Part shown: positions 17,013 to 26,434 of the stretch, piece after piece
How the letters are laid out: every line of letters starts with the position of its first letter
Position numbering within the stretch: the first letter of the stretch is position 1
Source of the DNA: Carnobacterium viridans
GTDB taxonomy: Bacteria > Bacillota > Bacilli > Lactobacillales > Carnobacteriaceae
Assembly (NCBI RefSeq): GCF_900102725.1
Contig: NZ_FNJW01000008.1
Span: 1,674,001 to 1,738,000, forward strand
Length of the DNA: 64,000 nt
Direction: 5' to 3'
Position numbers and translations under genes: made by a program
The notes under the pieces: generated by a model
Seen by the model: only the letters and a program-made list of their open reading frames with translations
What the model was told of the DNA's origin: nothing
Databases searched by the model: none

Positions 17013-17375
17013 TTATAACTCTTCTATAGGGAGGTTCATACCTTTCCATCCCTCAAGAGCTCCTGACAGTTCGTATGCTTCAAAACCGGCAGATAACAGA
17101 ATAAGAAGAGCTTCTTTCCCTAGTATAGTTCCACCTGTCCAATCATATACAACGTAAGTTTTGCTTTTATCTAATGTATCCAATTGACTCTTTAAGTCTT
17201 TAGCTGGGATTTCAATTGAGCCTAAAATTTTATCTTTTTTTATTGCTGAGGGAGCATTTCGTACATCTAATACGATATAAGGAGAGTTTTCTTCTTGCGT
17301 TGAATTTAACACTGTGTGATGGCTAATATAAAGACTTAAAAAGGTTTCTAATAATTCTATTTTATTTCTTTTCAT
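17013..17375 (-). CDS. Rhodanese-like protein lacking the catalytic cysteine
   Basis: 120 residues forming one rhodanese domain. YIVLDVRNAPSAIKKDKILGSIEIPA gives the CH2A-type region and LLSAGFEAYELSGALEGWKG the family C terminus. The active-site loop reads YDWTGGTILGKEAL, so the usual cysteine is Asp, and the whole protein contains no cysteine. It cannot act as a thiosulfate sulfurtransferase and may instead bind a ligand or partner. Its start overlaps the end of the marR gene by 14 bases, so translation is coupled. The close partnership suggests a sensory or accessory role beside the regulator. Confidence 0.8.
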   Translation of the reverse strand: MKRNKIELLETFLSLYISHHTVLNSTQEENSPYIVLDVRNAPSAIKKDKILGSIEIPAKDLKSQLDTLDKSKTYVVYDWTGGTILGKEALLILLSAGFEAYELSGALEGWKGMNLPIEEL

Positions 17376-17904
17376 TACTATTTAGCTCCATTTCATTTTG
17401 CATTTTCTTCGTTCCTAATTTTACTTTGTTTAACAATCGAACAAGTTCTGTTTGTTCTGCTGTATCCAATGTTGACAATAGTATTGATATAGCATGATAA
17501 TTATTAGGTAAAAACCTTTCCAGTAACGCTTTCCCTTCAGTTGTCAACTGAATTATGACAACTCTTTTATCACGCGATGAAGATTTCTTAATGATCCACT
17601 GACTTCTTTCCAAACCTTTGATAACTTTCGTAATAGTTGCACGAGTAGACCCTAACTTTTCAGATAAGATTGAAGGTAGAAGCTGATGACTAGGTTCATT
17701 GTAAAGAAACATAAGGATAATAAACTTGGTTTCTGTTAATCCGTAACGTTCAAGTAAACTATCATATTGTTTTTGCATTTCTCTATAGGTCCATTGAATA
17801 TCTAAAAACAAAGTAACAAAGGACTCATTTGCTTCTGGAAAGGTTTTTTTCAGTGTTTCTAATCGTTCTTTAGTAGGTCTGTCAGTGAAATTATATTCAA
17901 CCAA
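17362..17904 (-). CDS. MarR-family transcriptional regulator
   Basis: 180 residues with a winged helix-turn-helix at about 50-120 (TETKFIILMFLYNEP, LSEKLGSTRATITKVIKGLERSQWI, and a wing SSRDKRVVIIQLTTEGK). The start is TTG at 17904, six to seven bases from GGGAG. It sits 12 bases downstream of a perfect 14-bp inverted repeat and should repress its own operon with the rhodanese-like gene. No cysteines or metal-binding pattern for a known signal stand out; the ligand is unknown. Confidence 0.88.
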   Translation of the reverse strand: MVEYNFTDRPTKERLETLKKTFPEANESFVTLFLDIQWTYREMQKQYDSLLERYGLTETKFIILMFLYNEPSHQLLPSILSEKLGSTRATITKVIKGLERSQWIIKKSSSRDKRVVIIQLTTEGKALLERFLPNNYHAISILLSTLDTAEQTELVRLLNKVKLGTKKMQNEMELNSNEKK

Positions 17905-17916
17905 AATAATCTCCCT

Positions 17917-17948
17917 CTCAAAGTAATTAGCTGGCTAATTACTTTGAG
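17917..17948. promoter_or_regulatory. Perfect inverted repeat, likely MarR operator
   Basis: ctcaaagtaattag (17917-17930) and its exact complement (17935-17948) flank a ctgg spacer. It lies immediately upstream of the MarR start and overlaps the expected promoter, as is typical of autoregulated MarR operators. Confidence 0.75.
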
Positions 17949-18114
17949 TTTACATTACTTTTTTTAAGTTGTCAATTACAGATAATCTTAAACATTAGAG
18001 TACTTTACTATAGTAATTTAAGTACCTAGAAAAGCAATTTTTAATTCAATCACTCAACAAGATAGTATGAATGAACTATTATTTTCTTAATTACCCAATA
18101 TAAATAACAATAAA

Positions 18115-18140
18115 AAGAACCTTGTTTTAATAAGGTTCTT
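18115..18140 (-). terminator. Terminator for minus-strand transcription
   Basis: aagaacctt (18115-18123) pairs with aaggttctt (18132-18140), and on the minus strand a T5 tract follows. It lies directly after a 21-codon frame (18139-18204, MISSDRYKEEEFLKALKKIVN) that has no clear ribosome binding site; this could be a tiny gene, a gene remnant or the end of a small RNA. The rest of 17949-18288 shows no gene. Confidence 0.5.
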
Positions 18141-18288
18141 AATTCACTATTTTTTTTAGTGCTTTTAAAAATTCTTCTTCTTTATACCGATCACTACTAA
18201 TCATTTTCTTTTACTGTTTTTTAACTAAAGAAGTTTCTCTTAGTCTCAGTATTTGGTTTATCTAGTGTAACTAATGTTTATTTATGCT

Positions 18289-18317
18289 TTGAGTATATAA
18301 ATACTTCTCTGTATATA
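18289..18317 (+). promoter_or_regulatory. Promoter of the rsbQ-like operon
   Basis: TTGAGT (18289-18294) and TATATA (18312-18317) are 17 bases apart, about 48 bases before the proposed ATA start. Confidence 0.5.
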
Positions 18318-18364
18318 GTATGATTGAAGCTAGAAATAAGTGATATTGTGAGAGGTGGATTACT

Positions 18365-19165
18365 ATAAACGTCGATTTTTATAAGCGTCATAATCTAAAC
18401 ATTATTGGTTCTGGAAAAAAAATAATTTTATTTATCCATGGGTTTGCTTCAAGTCAACAAACATGGCAATGGATTACGCCAGCATTTGAGCGTACACATA
18501 CTCTGATTCTAGTAGATTTAGTCGGTTCAGGAAATTCAGATTTACAAGCATACAAGGAAGAACGCTATTCTTCGTTAATGGGGCATGCAGATGATTTGAT
18601 TGCACTTTGTGATGCATTAGAGCTGCAAGAGATTACTATTTTTGGGCATTCTGTTGGTGGAACTATTGGACTTTTACTAGCAAAAAAACGACCTGATTTA
18701 GTGCAACAAGTGATAATGATTGGTGCATCACCAAGATATTTAAATGATTTACCGAGTTATCATGGAGGATTTGAACGCGAAGATGTTGCTCAAATTCTTG
18801 AGATGATGGAACTTAATTATGTAGGATGGGCAAGTCATCTGTCTTCGGTTGCATTGCCTGCTTCTGAAGGTGAAAGTCAAACAAAATATGTAGAAGCAAG
18901 CTTCTTATCTAGCAATCCTAAAGTTACATATCAATTTCTTGAAATGACATTGTTAGTAGATTACCGTGATATTCTCAAAGAAGTTACAACAGACACTGTG
19001 ATTATCCAGTGTTCAGATGATAGCTTTGTACCTATAGAAGTAGCTGAATATATGGTCAATGAAATTAAAGGTAGTACTTTACATATTTTATCTTCGAAAG
19101 GACATTATCCGCATGTTAGCAATCCCGAAGAAACGGTAAAAGCCATTAAGCTTAGTTTAAAATAG
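18365..19165 (+). CDS. rsbQ: RsbQ-like alpha/beta hydrolase
   Basis: Related to B. subtilis RsbQ, which works with the PAS domain of RsbP in energy-stress sensing. The first ATG-initiated frame (18578) would cut off a third of the fold; the frame is open further up to ATA at 18365, eight bases after AGGTGG, giving INVDFYKRHNLNIIGSGKK and 266 residues (RsbQ is about 269). From there the triad falls at Ser96 (GHSVGG), Asp219 (QCSDDS) and His247 (KGHYPH), the same numbers I know for RsbQ. RYLNDLPSYHGGFE and ILEMMELNYVGWA are close RsbQ-type lid segments. The non-canonical ATA start is odd and may limit expression. The PAS-GGDEF gene follows by 11 bases. Confidence 0.88.
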   Translation: MNVDFYKRHNLNIIGSGKKIILFIHGFASSQQTWQWITPAFERTHTLILVDLVGSGNSDLQAYKEERYSSLMGHADDLIALCDALELQEITIFGHSVGGTIGLLLAKKRPDLVQQVIMIGASPRYLNDLPSYHGGFEREDVAQILEMMELNYVGWASHLSSVALPASEGESQTKYVEASFLSSNPKVTYQFLEMTLLVDYRDILKEVTTDTVIIQCSDDSFVPIEVAEYMVNEIKGSTLHILSSKGHYPHVSNPEETVKAIKLSLK

Positions 19166-19176
19166 GAGGTTGTATA

Positions 19177-20106
19177 ATGTATGATAAAATTTGGCAGCAG
19201 GCAATTATCCCTCTTGTGACACTTAATTTTGGTGGGGATATCCTTGCAGTCAATGATACATTTGTAAAATTAGTTGGCTATTCAGCTGATGAACTAGTTG
19301 GTCAACATTTTGAAATGGTTATGGATAATGGAGCCAGATTTTTCTTCAACTCTATGCTTTATCCAAAACTAAGGATGGAAAAAGAGATTCAAGAAATCTA
19401 TATTTCAATTCGAACAAGTACACAAGAAGTAAGGTATGTGATGTTTAATGCACAAATAACTGAACCAGAGCATACGATCATTTGTTTTATTGTACCTGTT
19501 GCTCAACGGATGGAGTATATGAAGGAAATTCGTTCCATTAATAAAGCTCTTGAAGAGACCTTAAAAGAAAAAACACGCCTACATGAAGAGCTCATAATTT
19601 CGAATCAAACTTTGAAGCATTATGCAGAAAAAGATTGGTTAACTAAGTTGTATAATAGAAGAGTTTTTTTAATGAAAATAGAGAAGATATATGAAGAATA
19701 CCAACAGGGTGGTCGTGTATTTTCAATTTGTATTCTTGATGTGGATAATTTTAAGCAAGTTAATGATCAATATGGTCATCATGTTGGTGATGAAGTATTA
19801 ATTGGCCTAGCTAATGAAATGAGAGGGTTCTTTGATTCCTCATGTACGTTAGCACGGTTTGGAGGCGAAGAATTCATTATCCTTTTACCGGATCAAGATA
19901 AGACTGCAGCTTATAAAAAAGCCGATCTTTTTCGCAAGAGAGTGAAAAGTCAGAGATGGCAGGGAGTTTCTATTACAATTAGTTTGGGCGTTAATATGGT
20001 TTCTTATCCAAGCGAAATTAGCGATATCATTGTTGGGGCTGATCGTTCTCTTTATAAAGCAAAAAGAAATGGTCGTGATCAAGTAGTACTGGTAGATGAT
20101 CTTTAA
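19177..20106 (+). CDS. PAS-GGDEF diguanylate cyclase with RsbP-like input domain
   Basis: 309 residues, no membrane segment. The N-terminal PAS domain (about 1-115; LAVNDTFVKLVGYSADELVGQ) carries an RFFFNSMLYPKL...EIQEIYISIRT stretch that strongly recalls the RsbP PAS domain. A coiled-coil linker (about 115-150) leads to a GGDEF domain (about 150-305) with DWLTKLYNRR, DVDNFKQVND, and active-site GGEEF at 229-233, so cyclase activity is expected. The RxxD inhibition site is absent (DSSC at that place). ATG follows TAGGAGG. The pairing with the RsbQ-like gene suggests a hydrolase-dependent sensor making c-di-GMP. Confidence 0.9.
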   Translation: MYDKIWQQAIIPLVTLNFGGDILAVNDTFVKLVGYSADELVGQHFEMVMDNGARFFFNSMLYPKLRMEKEIQEIYISIRTSTQEVRYVMFNAQITEPEHTIICFIVPVAQRMEYMKEIRSINKALEETLKEKTRLHEELIISNQTLKHYAEKDWLTKLYNRRVFLMKIEKIYEEYQQGGRVFSICILDVDNFKQVNDQYGHHVGDEVLIGLANEMRGFFDSSCTLARFGGEEFIILLPDQDKTAAYKKADLFRKRVKSQRWQGVSITISLGVNMVSYPSEISDIIVGADRSLYKAKRNGRDQVVLVDDL

Positions 20107-20158
20107 AAATAGGAGCTCTTCGTTAAATAATTTGATTAATTAAATTTAATACCTAGAT

Positions 20159-20195
20159 AAAACAACGTAACTGAGGCATCTTACGTTGTTTTAAA
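20159..20195. terminator. Terminator after the PAS-GGDEF gene
   Basis: aaaacaacgtaa (20159-20170) pairs with ttacgttgtttt (20181-20192). T-rich tails exist on both strands, so it may serve both directions. Confidence 0.8.
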
Positions 20196-20203
20196 GGTAT
20201 AAA

Positions 20204-21484
<1,281 letters not shown>

Positions 21485-21488
21485 TTAT

Positions 21489-22322
21489 ATGGTTGTCGAA
21501 CAGCTTGAAATGCATCTCTCTTTTCAAGGAGAGCAACGCAAATACCGTCATTTTTCCAAAGTATTAAATTGTGATATGGTATTTAGCCTGTACTTGCCGC
21601 CGTTGTATGAAGAAAAGAAATTATCGCTTATTTGGTGGTTATCAGGATTGACTTGTACAGATGATAATTTTAGTCAAAAAAGCGGCTTTCAAAAAACTGC
21701 TGCGGATCAGGCAGTTGCCGTGATTATTCCGGATACTTCTCCACGGGGGGAAAATGTACCGGACGATGAAGGTTGGGACTTAGGTAAAGGTGCAAGCTTT
21801 TATCTAAATGCCACAGAAAATCCGTGGGTTGAGAATTATCAAATGCATACGTATCTAACAGAAGAACTTCCTCAAATAGTGCATAGTTTGATTCCACATT
21901 TTTCAGGAAAAGAAAGCATTATGGGACACTCAATGGGTGGACATGGAGCAATCATGATGGGATTAAAAGAACCGGGACGATTTGCTTCCATTTCAGCGTT
22001 CGCACCAATTTTAAATCCCGCAAAAGTACCTTGGGGTAAAAAAGCATTTACAGCTTATTTAGGTTCAGATGAATCTTCATGGCAAGAATGGGATTCTACA
22101 AGCTTGATTGAACAAGCAGAAAAAGTTCCGCCTATTTTAATCACACAAGGTACATCTGATAATTTTTATGATGTGCAATTGCAAGAAAGTGAATTTTTAA
22201 AAGCAGCAGGAGATAAACCTGTTTTTTATCAGTCAGAAAAAGGATACGATCATAGTTACTTTACAATTGCGACTTTTATAGAAGAGCATATCCAATTTCA
22301 TGTGAATGAATTAAAAAAATAA
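21489..22322 (+). CDS. fghA: S-formylglutathione hydrolase
   Basis: Esterase-D-type serine hydrolase that releases formate and thiol from S-formylglutathione. The start is the ATG at 21489 after GAGGAGTG, giving 277 residues; the in-frame start 15 bases upstream would overlap the dehydrogenase. Family blocks: LPPLYEE, WWLSGLTCTDDNFSQKSG, DTSPRGENVPDDEGWDLGKGASFY, the nucleophile Ser148 in MGHSMGGHGA, and a C-terminal QGTSDNFYD ... YDHSYFTI containing the Asp and His. It completes the frmA pathway and ends before a very strong terminator. Confidence 0.95.
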   Translation: MVVEQLEMHLSFQGEQRKYRHFSKVLNCDMVFSLYLPPLYEEKKLSLIWWLSGLTCTDDNFSQKSGFQKTAADQAVAVIIPDTSPRGENVPDDEGWDLGKGASFYLNATENPWVENYQMHTYLTEELPQIVHSLIPHFSGKESIMGHSMGGHGAIMMGLKEPGRFASISAFAPILNPAKVPWGKKAFTAYLGSDESSWQEWDSTSLIEQAEKVPPILITQGTSDNFYDVQLQESEFLKAAGDKPVFYQSEKGYDHSYFTIATFIEEHIQFHVNELKK

Positions 22323-22423
22323 AGAAATGGCTAATGAGTATAAAATAGGTAATTTTGTTGCATCTATTTACTATGGTCAATTATTTAAACATTAATAGAC
22401 TACCTCAATGTAAGAGGGAAATA

Positions 22424-22475
22424 CAAAACACCTTATAGCTGGCGTACTTTAGTACGCCAGCTATAAGGTGTTTTT
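22424..22475. terminator. Long bidirectional terminator
   Basis: Arms 22428-22447 and 22452-22471 are perfectly complementary over 20 bases (acaccttatagctggcgtac) with further A/T pairing outside. It separates the convergent fghA and AI-2E-family genes. Confidence 0.9.
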
Positions 22476-22596
22476 AAAAATAAAAAAATGTCCAATAATA
22501 AATTTTTTATTTTTTCTAGTAGAATTAATAGCGATATACCTACACTTAATGAAATAAGAACTACGATCTTTGTACTAAATAAAAGAAATTCAATTA

Positions 22597-23682
22597 TTAA
22601 TGTTTTTCTTCAGCAATTTGAGTATTTTTAATATAAATAACTATTGTTTTAATTACAGCAAAAGCGGGAACTCCGAAAATAATCCCTATAATTCCCAGCA
22701 TTTTCCCAGCTACTAATAAAATGATAATAATTGTTAAGGGATGAATAGCTAATGATTTTCCAACAAATTTCGGTGTCAGAAAGTTAGCATCAAGTTGTTG
22801 AACGACTAATACGATTAAGGCGACCAATAAAGCAGTTGTTGGAGAGATCGTTAAGGCGACTAGAATAGCTGGTACAGCGCCAATGAAAGGACCGATATAA
22901 GGTATAAGGTTAGTAAATCCATTAACAATTGCCAATAATAAGGTGTAAGGTAATCCAATTATTAAAAAGCCAAAGTATATCAAAACAGCAACAACGATAC
23001 TTGCTAAGCCTTTTCCACTGATGTAAGCAGTAATCACAATGTTAGTCTGATGAAGCAATTCAAAGACATGTTTTTGATATTTGTTGGGAAATAAATGAGT
23101 CACAGCCAATTGTAATTTTTCACCATCACGGAACATATAAAAGAGAACAATTGGTACCGTGATTAATACGATTGTTAAATTAGCGATAGCTCCAATGATA
23201 GAACTAATACTGGTAGTGAAACTAGATAAGATAGTTTTGGAAAAAGCATCAAGTGAAAGATTTAGCTGATTTAAAGTTTCGTCTAAATCAACATTATTAA
23301 ATGGAGAGAGTAATGCTATGTCTTTCGTTTGAATCTCAATATCTGAGAGAATAGCAGGACTATTAGCAACTAAATCGGATAGTTGGTTCATCAAGATGGG
23401 GAAAGTTTTAATAATAAAAATAGTAGCTCCCCCAAGAAATAGAAACATTACTAAAATAATAGCATAGCTGCGTTTGATTTTGAATTTTTGCATTACGCTA
23501 ATCAAAGGGTTCAACAAGTAAAATAAGAATCCAGCGCTTAAAATAGGAATAAAAAGTGTCGAAAATAGGACAAATAGTGGTTGGAAAACAAAGCTAATCT
23601 TAGTTGCATAGTAAATAATTAACACCATTGCTAATACCCATAGTGTCCATAATAACAATTTTGAATGTTTAAGATGTTTCAT
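22597..23682 (-). CDS. AI-2E family (UPF0118) transporter
   Basis: 361 residues, about seven to eight membrane segments: two near the N terminus, a soluble stretch (about 90-150), then a C-terminal bundle with the family segment GFTNLIPYIGPFIGAVPAILVAL and NFLTPKFVGKSLAIHPL. Family members export AI-2 in E. coli (TqsA) or act as sodium-driven antiporters; which applies here is unknown. It begins at ATG behind GAAGGAG. A stretch of 373 bases without a gene lies upstream (23683-24055), holding direct-repeat copy C and nothing else I can support. Confidence 0.88.
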   Translation of the reverse strand: MKHLKHSKLLLWTLWVLAMVLIIYYATKISFVFQPLFVLFSTLFIPILSAGFLFYLLNPLISVMQKFKIKRSYAIILVMFLFLGGATIFIIKTFPILMNQLSDLVANSPAILSDIEIQTKDIALLSPFNNVDLDETLNQLNLSLDAFSKTILSSFTTSISSIIGAIANLTIVLITVPIVLFYMFRDGEKLQLAVTHLFPNKYQKHVFELLHQTNIVITAYISGKGLASIVVAVLIYFGFLIIGLPYTLLLAIVNGFTNLIPYIGPFIGAVPAILVALTISPTTALLVALIVLVVQQLDANFLTPKFVGKSLAIHPLTIIIILLVAGKMLGIIGIIFGVPAFAVIKTIVIYIKNTQIAEEKH

Positions 23683-23942
23683 AAAAAAATAATCTCCTTC
23701 TTGTAGGTCTGTTTAATTTATTTATGTTGTTAGATAAGATTGAATCTTACAAGGAATTGAAAATAACCAAGAAAGAAACGTTACTGATCATTAATAATGT
23801 AAACACTTTGAGATTTCATTTGAATGCAATAACTGCTAGTCTCATAATAACATATCTATTACTGTAAATTGAGCAAAGCTAAAACTATAAATAGCCTCTT
23901 ATTTTAAAAACTAGAAAAACAGACTTAAATGACCTATTTTTA

Positions 23943-23999
23943 TTAGATGTAAACAGTTGGTTGCTAAATGTAAACCAATGGGTGCGTTACTTTCCAATC
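23943..23999. promoter_or_regulatory. Direct-repeat element, copy C
   Basis: TGTAAAC occurs at 23948-23954 and 23969-23975, 21 bases apart, in the same 55-base context as copies A and B. It could serve the plus-strand gene at 24056 (TTACTT and TAATAA follow 18 bases apart) or the minus-strand transporter 266 bases away; unlike A and B, no small minus-strand gene follows. Confidence 0.6.
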
Positions 24000-24055
24000 A
24001 AAATTAGAGATAATAAATTGGAAAAATGTATTATTCATTATGTGAGGAGAAACTT

Positions 24056-24520
24056 ATGGAATACTTTACTGAAGAAAAACACGATATTGAAGGTTACAGG
24101 AATAATTTAAAATGTTTAGATACAGTACTCGATGCTAATACTTATAATTTTTTATTAAACACATCATTTCATGATAGTTTGATATGTGAAATAAAAGTAT
24201 TAAACGACTATGTTCCCGAAGTACCTGATGACTCCCAAAAAAGTATAGTAACTGTTTCGGCTAAAATAAAGTACTGGGATGATACTTTATATGAGTTATT
24301 ATGGAAAGATGTTACGGTATATTCTTTTGACTTTGATATTTCTAGAAGTAAAGTAGTTGAAACCCAAAAAATATTGTTCAATCGAGGGTTAGATGAATGG
24401 TCACTTGATGAATTAACTTTAATAAAGAATGATCGCTTAAAACATGAAATTATTTTTTTCTCACAAGCAATGATGATAATAGAATGCGGTGATTTTTCTA
24501 TTAAGCTTCTTGATGACTAA
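24056..24520 (+). CDS. Hypothetical soluble protein
   Basis: 154 residues starting MEYFTEEKHDIEGY at ATG 24056 behind TGAGGAGA; the in-frame ATG at 24026 lacks a ribosome binding site. Acidic, no membrane segment or signal peptide. A pattern of alternating hydrophobics (FHDSLICEIKVL, VTVSAKIKYWDD, VTVYSFDFDIS, HEIIFFSQAMMIIEC) suggests a beta-sandwich resembling small immunity-type or uncharacterised DUF proteins, but I recognise no family. It lies downstream of repeat copy C and upstream of two more unknown genes. Confidence 0.6.
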   Translation: MEYFTEEKHDIEGYRNNLKCLDTVLDANTYNFLLNTSFHDSLICEIKVLNDYVPEVPDDSQKSIVTVSAKIKYWDDTLYELLWKDVTVYSFDFDISRSKVVETQKILFNRGLDEWSLDELTLIKNDRLKHEIIFFSQAMMIIECGDFSIKLLDD

Positions 24521-24623
24521 GAAATTAGTTGCTTATTATAGATTTAATGAATAGGATTATATTAAAAAAAGCCTTTTAAATAAATTTAACGAAGGCTAAT
24601 AATTAAAGAAAGTAGGAGATTTA

Positions 24624-24824
24624 ATGGGTTTTTGGTATTTTTTAATATTATTTATAGGAGTTGCTTTGCTTGTAGCGGGTGGGTTAAAGAAAGGTGTTTC
24701 ACGTGAAGTTAAACTTGTCATAATATTATTTATTTTTGGCAGTTTACTTGTTTTAATGTCACTCTTTATGTTTTTACCCGGTAGTGCTGAAGTTGTTTCT
24801 CAACTTTTAAATATGAATGAATAA
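24624..24824 (+). CDS. Hypothetical small membrane protein
   Basis: 66 residues starting at ATG after TAGGAG, with two transmembrane helices (about 2-20 and 30-52) joined by a basic loop (KKGVSREVK). No family recognised. It precedes the 169-residue anchored protein by 18 bases and is probably co-transcribed. The codons for KGVSRE contain tgtttcacgtgaa, the core of a ParB-type parS site. Confidence 0.6.
   Translation: MGFWYFLILFIGVALLVAGGLKKGVSREVKLVIILFIFGSLLVLMSLFMFLPGSAEVVSQLLNMNE
24695..24710. other. parS-like site, weaker
   Basis: TGTTTCACGTGAAgtt matches the first 13 of 16 bases of the Firmicutes parS consensus TGTTTCACGTGAAACA. It lies inside a coding region, as several true parS sites do. 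Confidence 0.3.
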
Positions 24825-24842
24825 ACTAAGGAGATAAGGTCA

Positions 24843-25352
24843 ATGAAAAAAAAGATTTTTTATTGGATCCTTTTTATTTTAGTGGGAGTCATTTTGGTTT
24901 TTACGAGGATTGACCTACTTTATGAAGAGGCTGCTGTGACTAGCCCTTTTAATAATCAAGTAAAGGTAATAACTGTTCCGCAACATCCAATATATGAATA
25001 TGTAAAAGTTAGTAAAACAGTTCAATATATTTCCGGTTATGCAGGTAATCAACCAAATCAAGGAACTAAATTTTCAATAGGAGACGGTTTCCGTTGGAGT
25101 GAAGAAAATGAAGCTCAGGTCACTACAAGAAGTGCACAATATCTATTTGGTAGTATTGATCCATTGGGTAGCATTTTTGTAAAGGTTCCAAATGAAACGG
25201 ATTATTTTAAACTAAAAGTAACAGAAGGTAATGAAGTAACTAAGACAGCTGTATACGTAAAGTCGGAAACTGATGATAATAAAAGGTTTCTCTACTATCT
25301 TTATCCATCATCTTTATACAGCCTTGCATTTACACCTGTAATAGTGCATTAA
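24843..25352 (+). CDS. Hypothetical membrane-anchored extracytoplasmic protein
   Basis: 169 residues with an N-terminal signal-anchor (KKKIFYWILFILVGVILVF) and no lipobox cysteine, so the remaining ~140 residues should lie outside the membrane. The outer part is rich in beta-type alternation (QVKVITVPQHPIYEYVKV, GSIFVKVPNETDYFKLKV). No family recognised. It starts at ATG behind AAGGAG and ends before a strong terminator, closing the three-gene unknown group. Confidence 0.6.
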   Translation: MKKKIFYWILFILVGVILVFTRIDLLYEEAAVTSPFNNQVKVITVPQHPIYEYVKVSKTVQYISGYAGNQPNQGTKFSIGDGFRWSEENEAQVTTRSAQYLFGSIDPLGSIFVKVPNETDYFKLKVTEGNEVTKTAVYVKSETDDNKRFLYYLYPSSLYSLAFTPVIVH

Positions 25353-25423
25353 TGTCCTTAAAATTATGAGGTAAATACTCATAAAAATAGTAATCAAGTA
25401 CGAAAATAAGGGTATGGAAGAAT

Positions 25424-25463
25424 AAAAGAGGTTTGGACATATTATTATGTCCAAACCTCTTTG
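25424..25463. terminator. Bidirectional terminator
   Basis: aaagaggtttggacat (25425-25440) pairs perfectly with 25447-25462. It sits between convergent genes. Confidence 0.85.
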
Positions 25464-25534
25464 CTTATACCTTTTAACTTAATAAGAGATATAAAATATT
25501 CAGTTCCTACTTATGTTAACATTACAATGGAGAT

Positions 25535-26434
25535 TTAACTGGCTTCGTTTTTACCTAACTGGTAAATACCATAATAACAAAGGATCAATAGTACTAAACC
25601 TACTAAAGCGAACGGCAATGCATGAGAGGTCTGTAAATCATTTAGTGCATTTGTATTGTACAAAATAGCAAATGGGGAAGCAATCACTAAACCTAAGATT
25701 CCACTGTAAGTTACTGAACTATAATGTTCGAATAAGAATTCTATCGCTTTGCTAATCAAAAAGATACCAATCAAAACGCCTAAACCAAAGACAAACAGAA
25801 GGATAAAATTAGGCAATAGGGACTCCATATCCCCTGTTCGTAAAGCAGATATAAATATTGTTATAGTGTTGATGATTAAATAATAATAACCTAAGACCAT
25901 TAAAATTAACGACCCGCTTACTCCCGGAATGACCATCGTTGCTGATGCAATAATCCCAATTATGAATAACTTGATTAAACTTAATGGATCTAATTGAATG
26001 GCTGTTAAAGAGGTTCCTGATCCTTGAAGTAACGGGAGTATAATAACAACTAATGCAAACATGAGAACAAAAGCAATAATATGACTAATCGATAATGTCT
26101 GTTTTTGTTTCTTTAACCCATTTTGAAAAGATTTCCATAAACCTGGAATACCACCTAAAATTAAGCCTATAAAAGCTAAGGCAGTTGGCAAAGTATATGA
26201 GCTCAATAAGAACTCAATAGTATAGGTAAACGCAACTATTCCGACAACGGCCCCTATTAATATAGGAACTAATGTTTTTAAACTATCTTTCCAATTTTTA
26301 AATAAATGACTAATTGATGAAATTAATCGATCGTAAATATCCAACGAGACAGCCATCGTTCCTCCACTTACACCGGGAATAATATTGGCTATTCCTATAA
26401 TAATGCCTTTTAGAAAATCTATTAAATATCCCAT
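25535..26434 (-). CDS. DUF368 protein (PopT-type polyprenyl-phosphate transporter)
   Basis: A membrane protein of 299 residues with about eight to nine hydrophobic segments. The DUF368 signature is clear: KGIIIGIANIIPGVSGGTMA near the N terminus and ASATMVIPGVSGSLILMVLGYY in the middle, an internal duplication. Members were recently assigned to recycling undecaprenyl phosphate across the membrane. The start is the ATG at 26434, seven bases from AAGGAG; an ATG six bases earlier is too close and the longer reading has no support. Stands alone, convergent with the 169-residue gene. Confidence 0.88.
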   Translation of the reverse strand: MGYLIDFLKGIIIGIANIIPGVSGGTMAVSLDIYDRLISSISHLFKNWKDSLKTLVPILIGAVVGIVAFTYTIEFLLSSYTLPTALAFIGLILGGIPGLWKSFQNGLKKQKQTLSISHIIAFVLMFALVVIILPLLQGSGTSLTAIQLDPLSLIKLFIIGIIASATMVIPGVSGSLILMVLGYYYLIINTITIFISALRTGDMESLLPNFILLFVFGLGVLIGIFLISKAIEFLFEHYSSVTYSGILGLVIASPFAILYNTNALNDLQTSHALPFALVGLVLLILCYYGIYQLGKNEAS

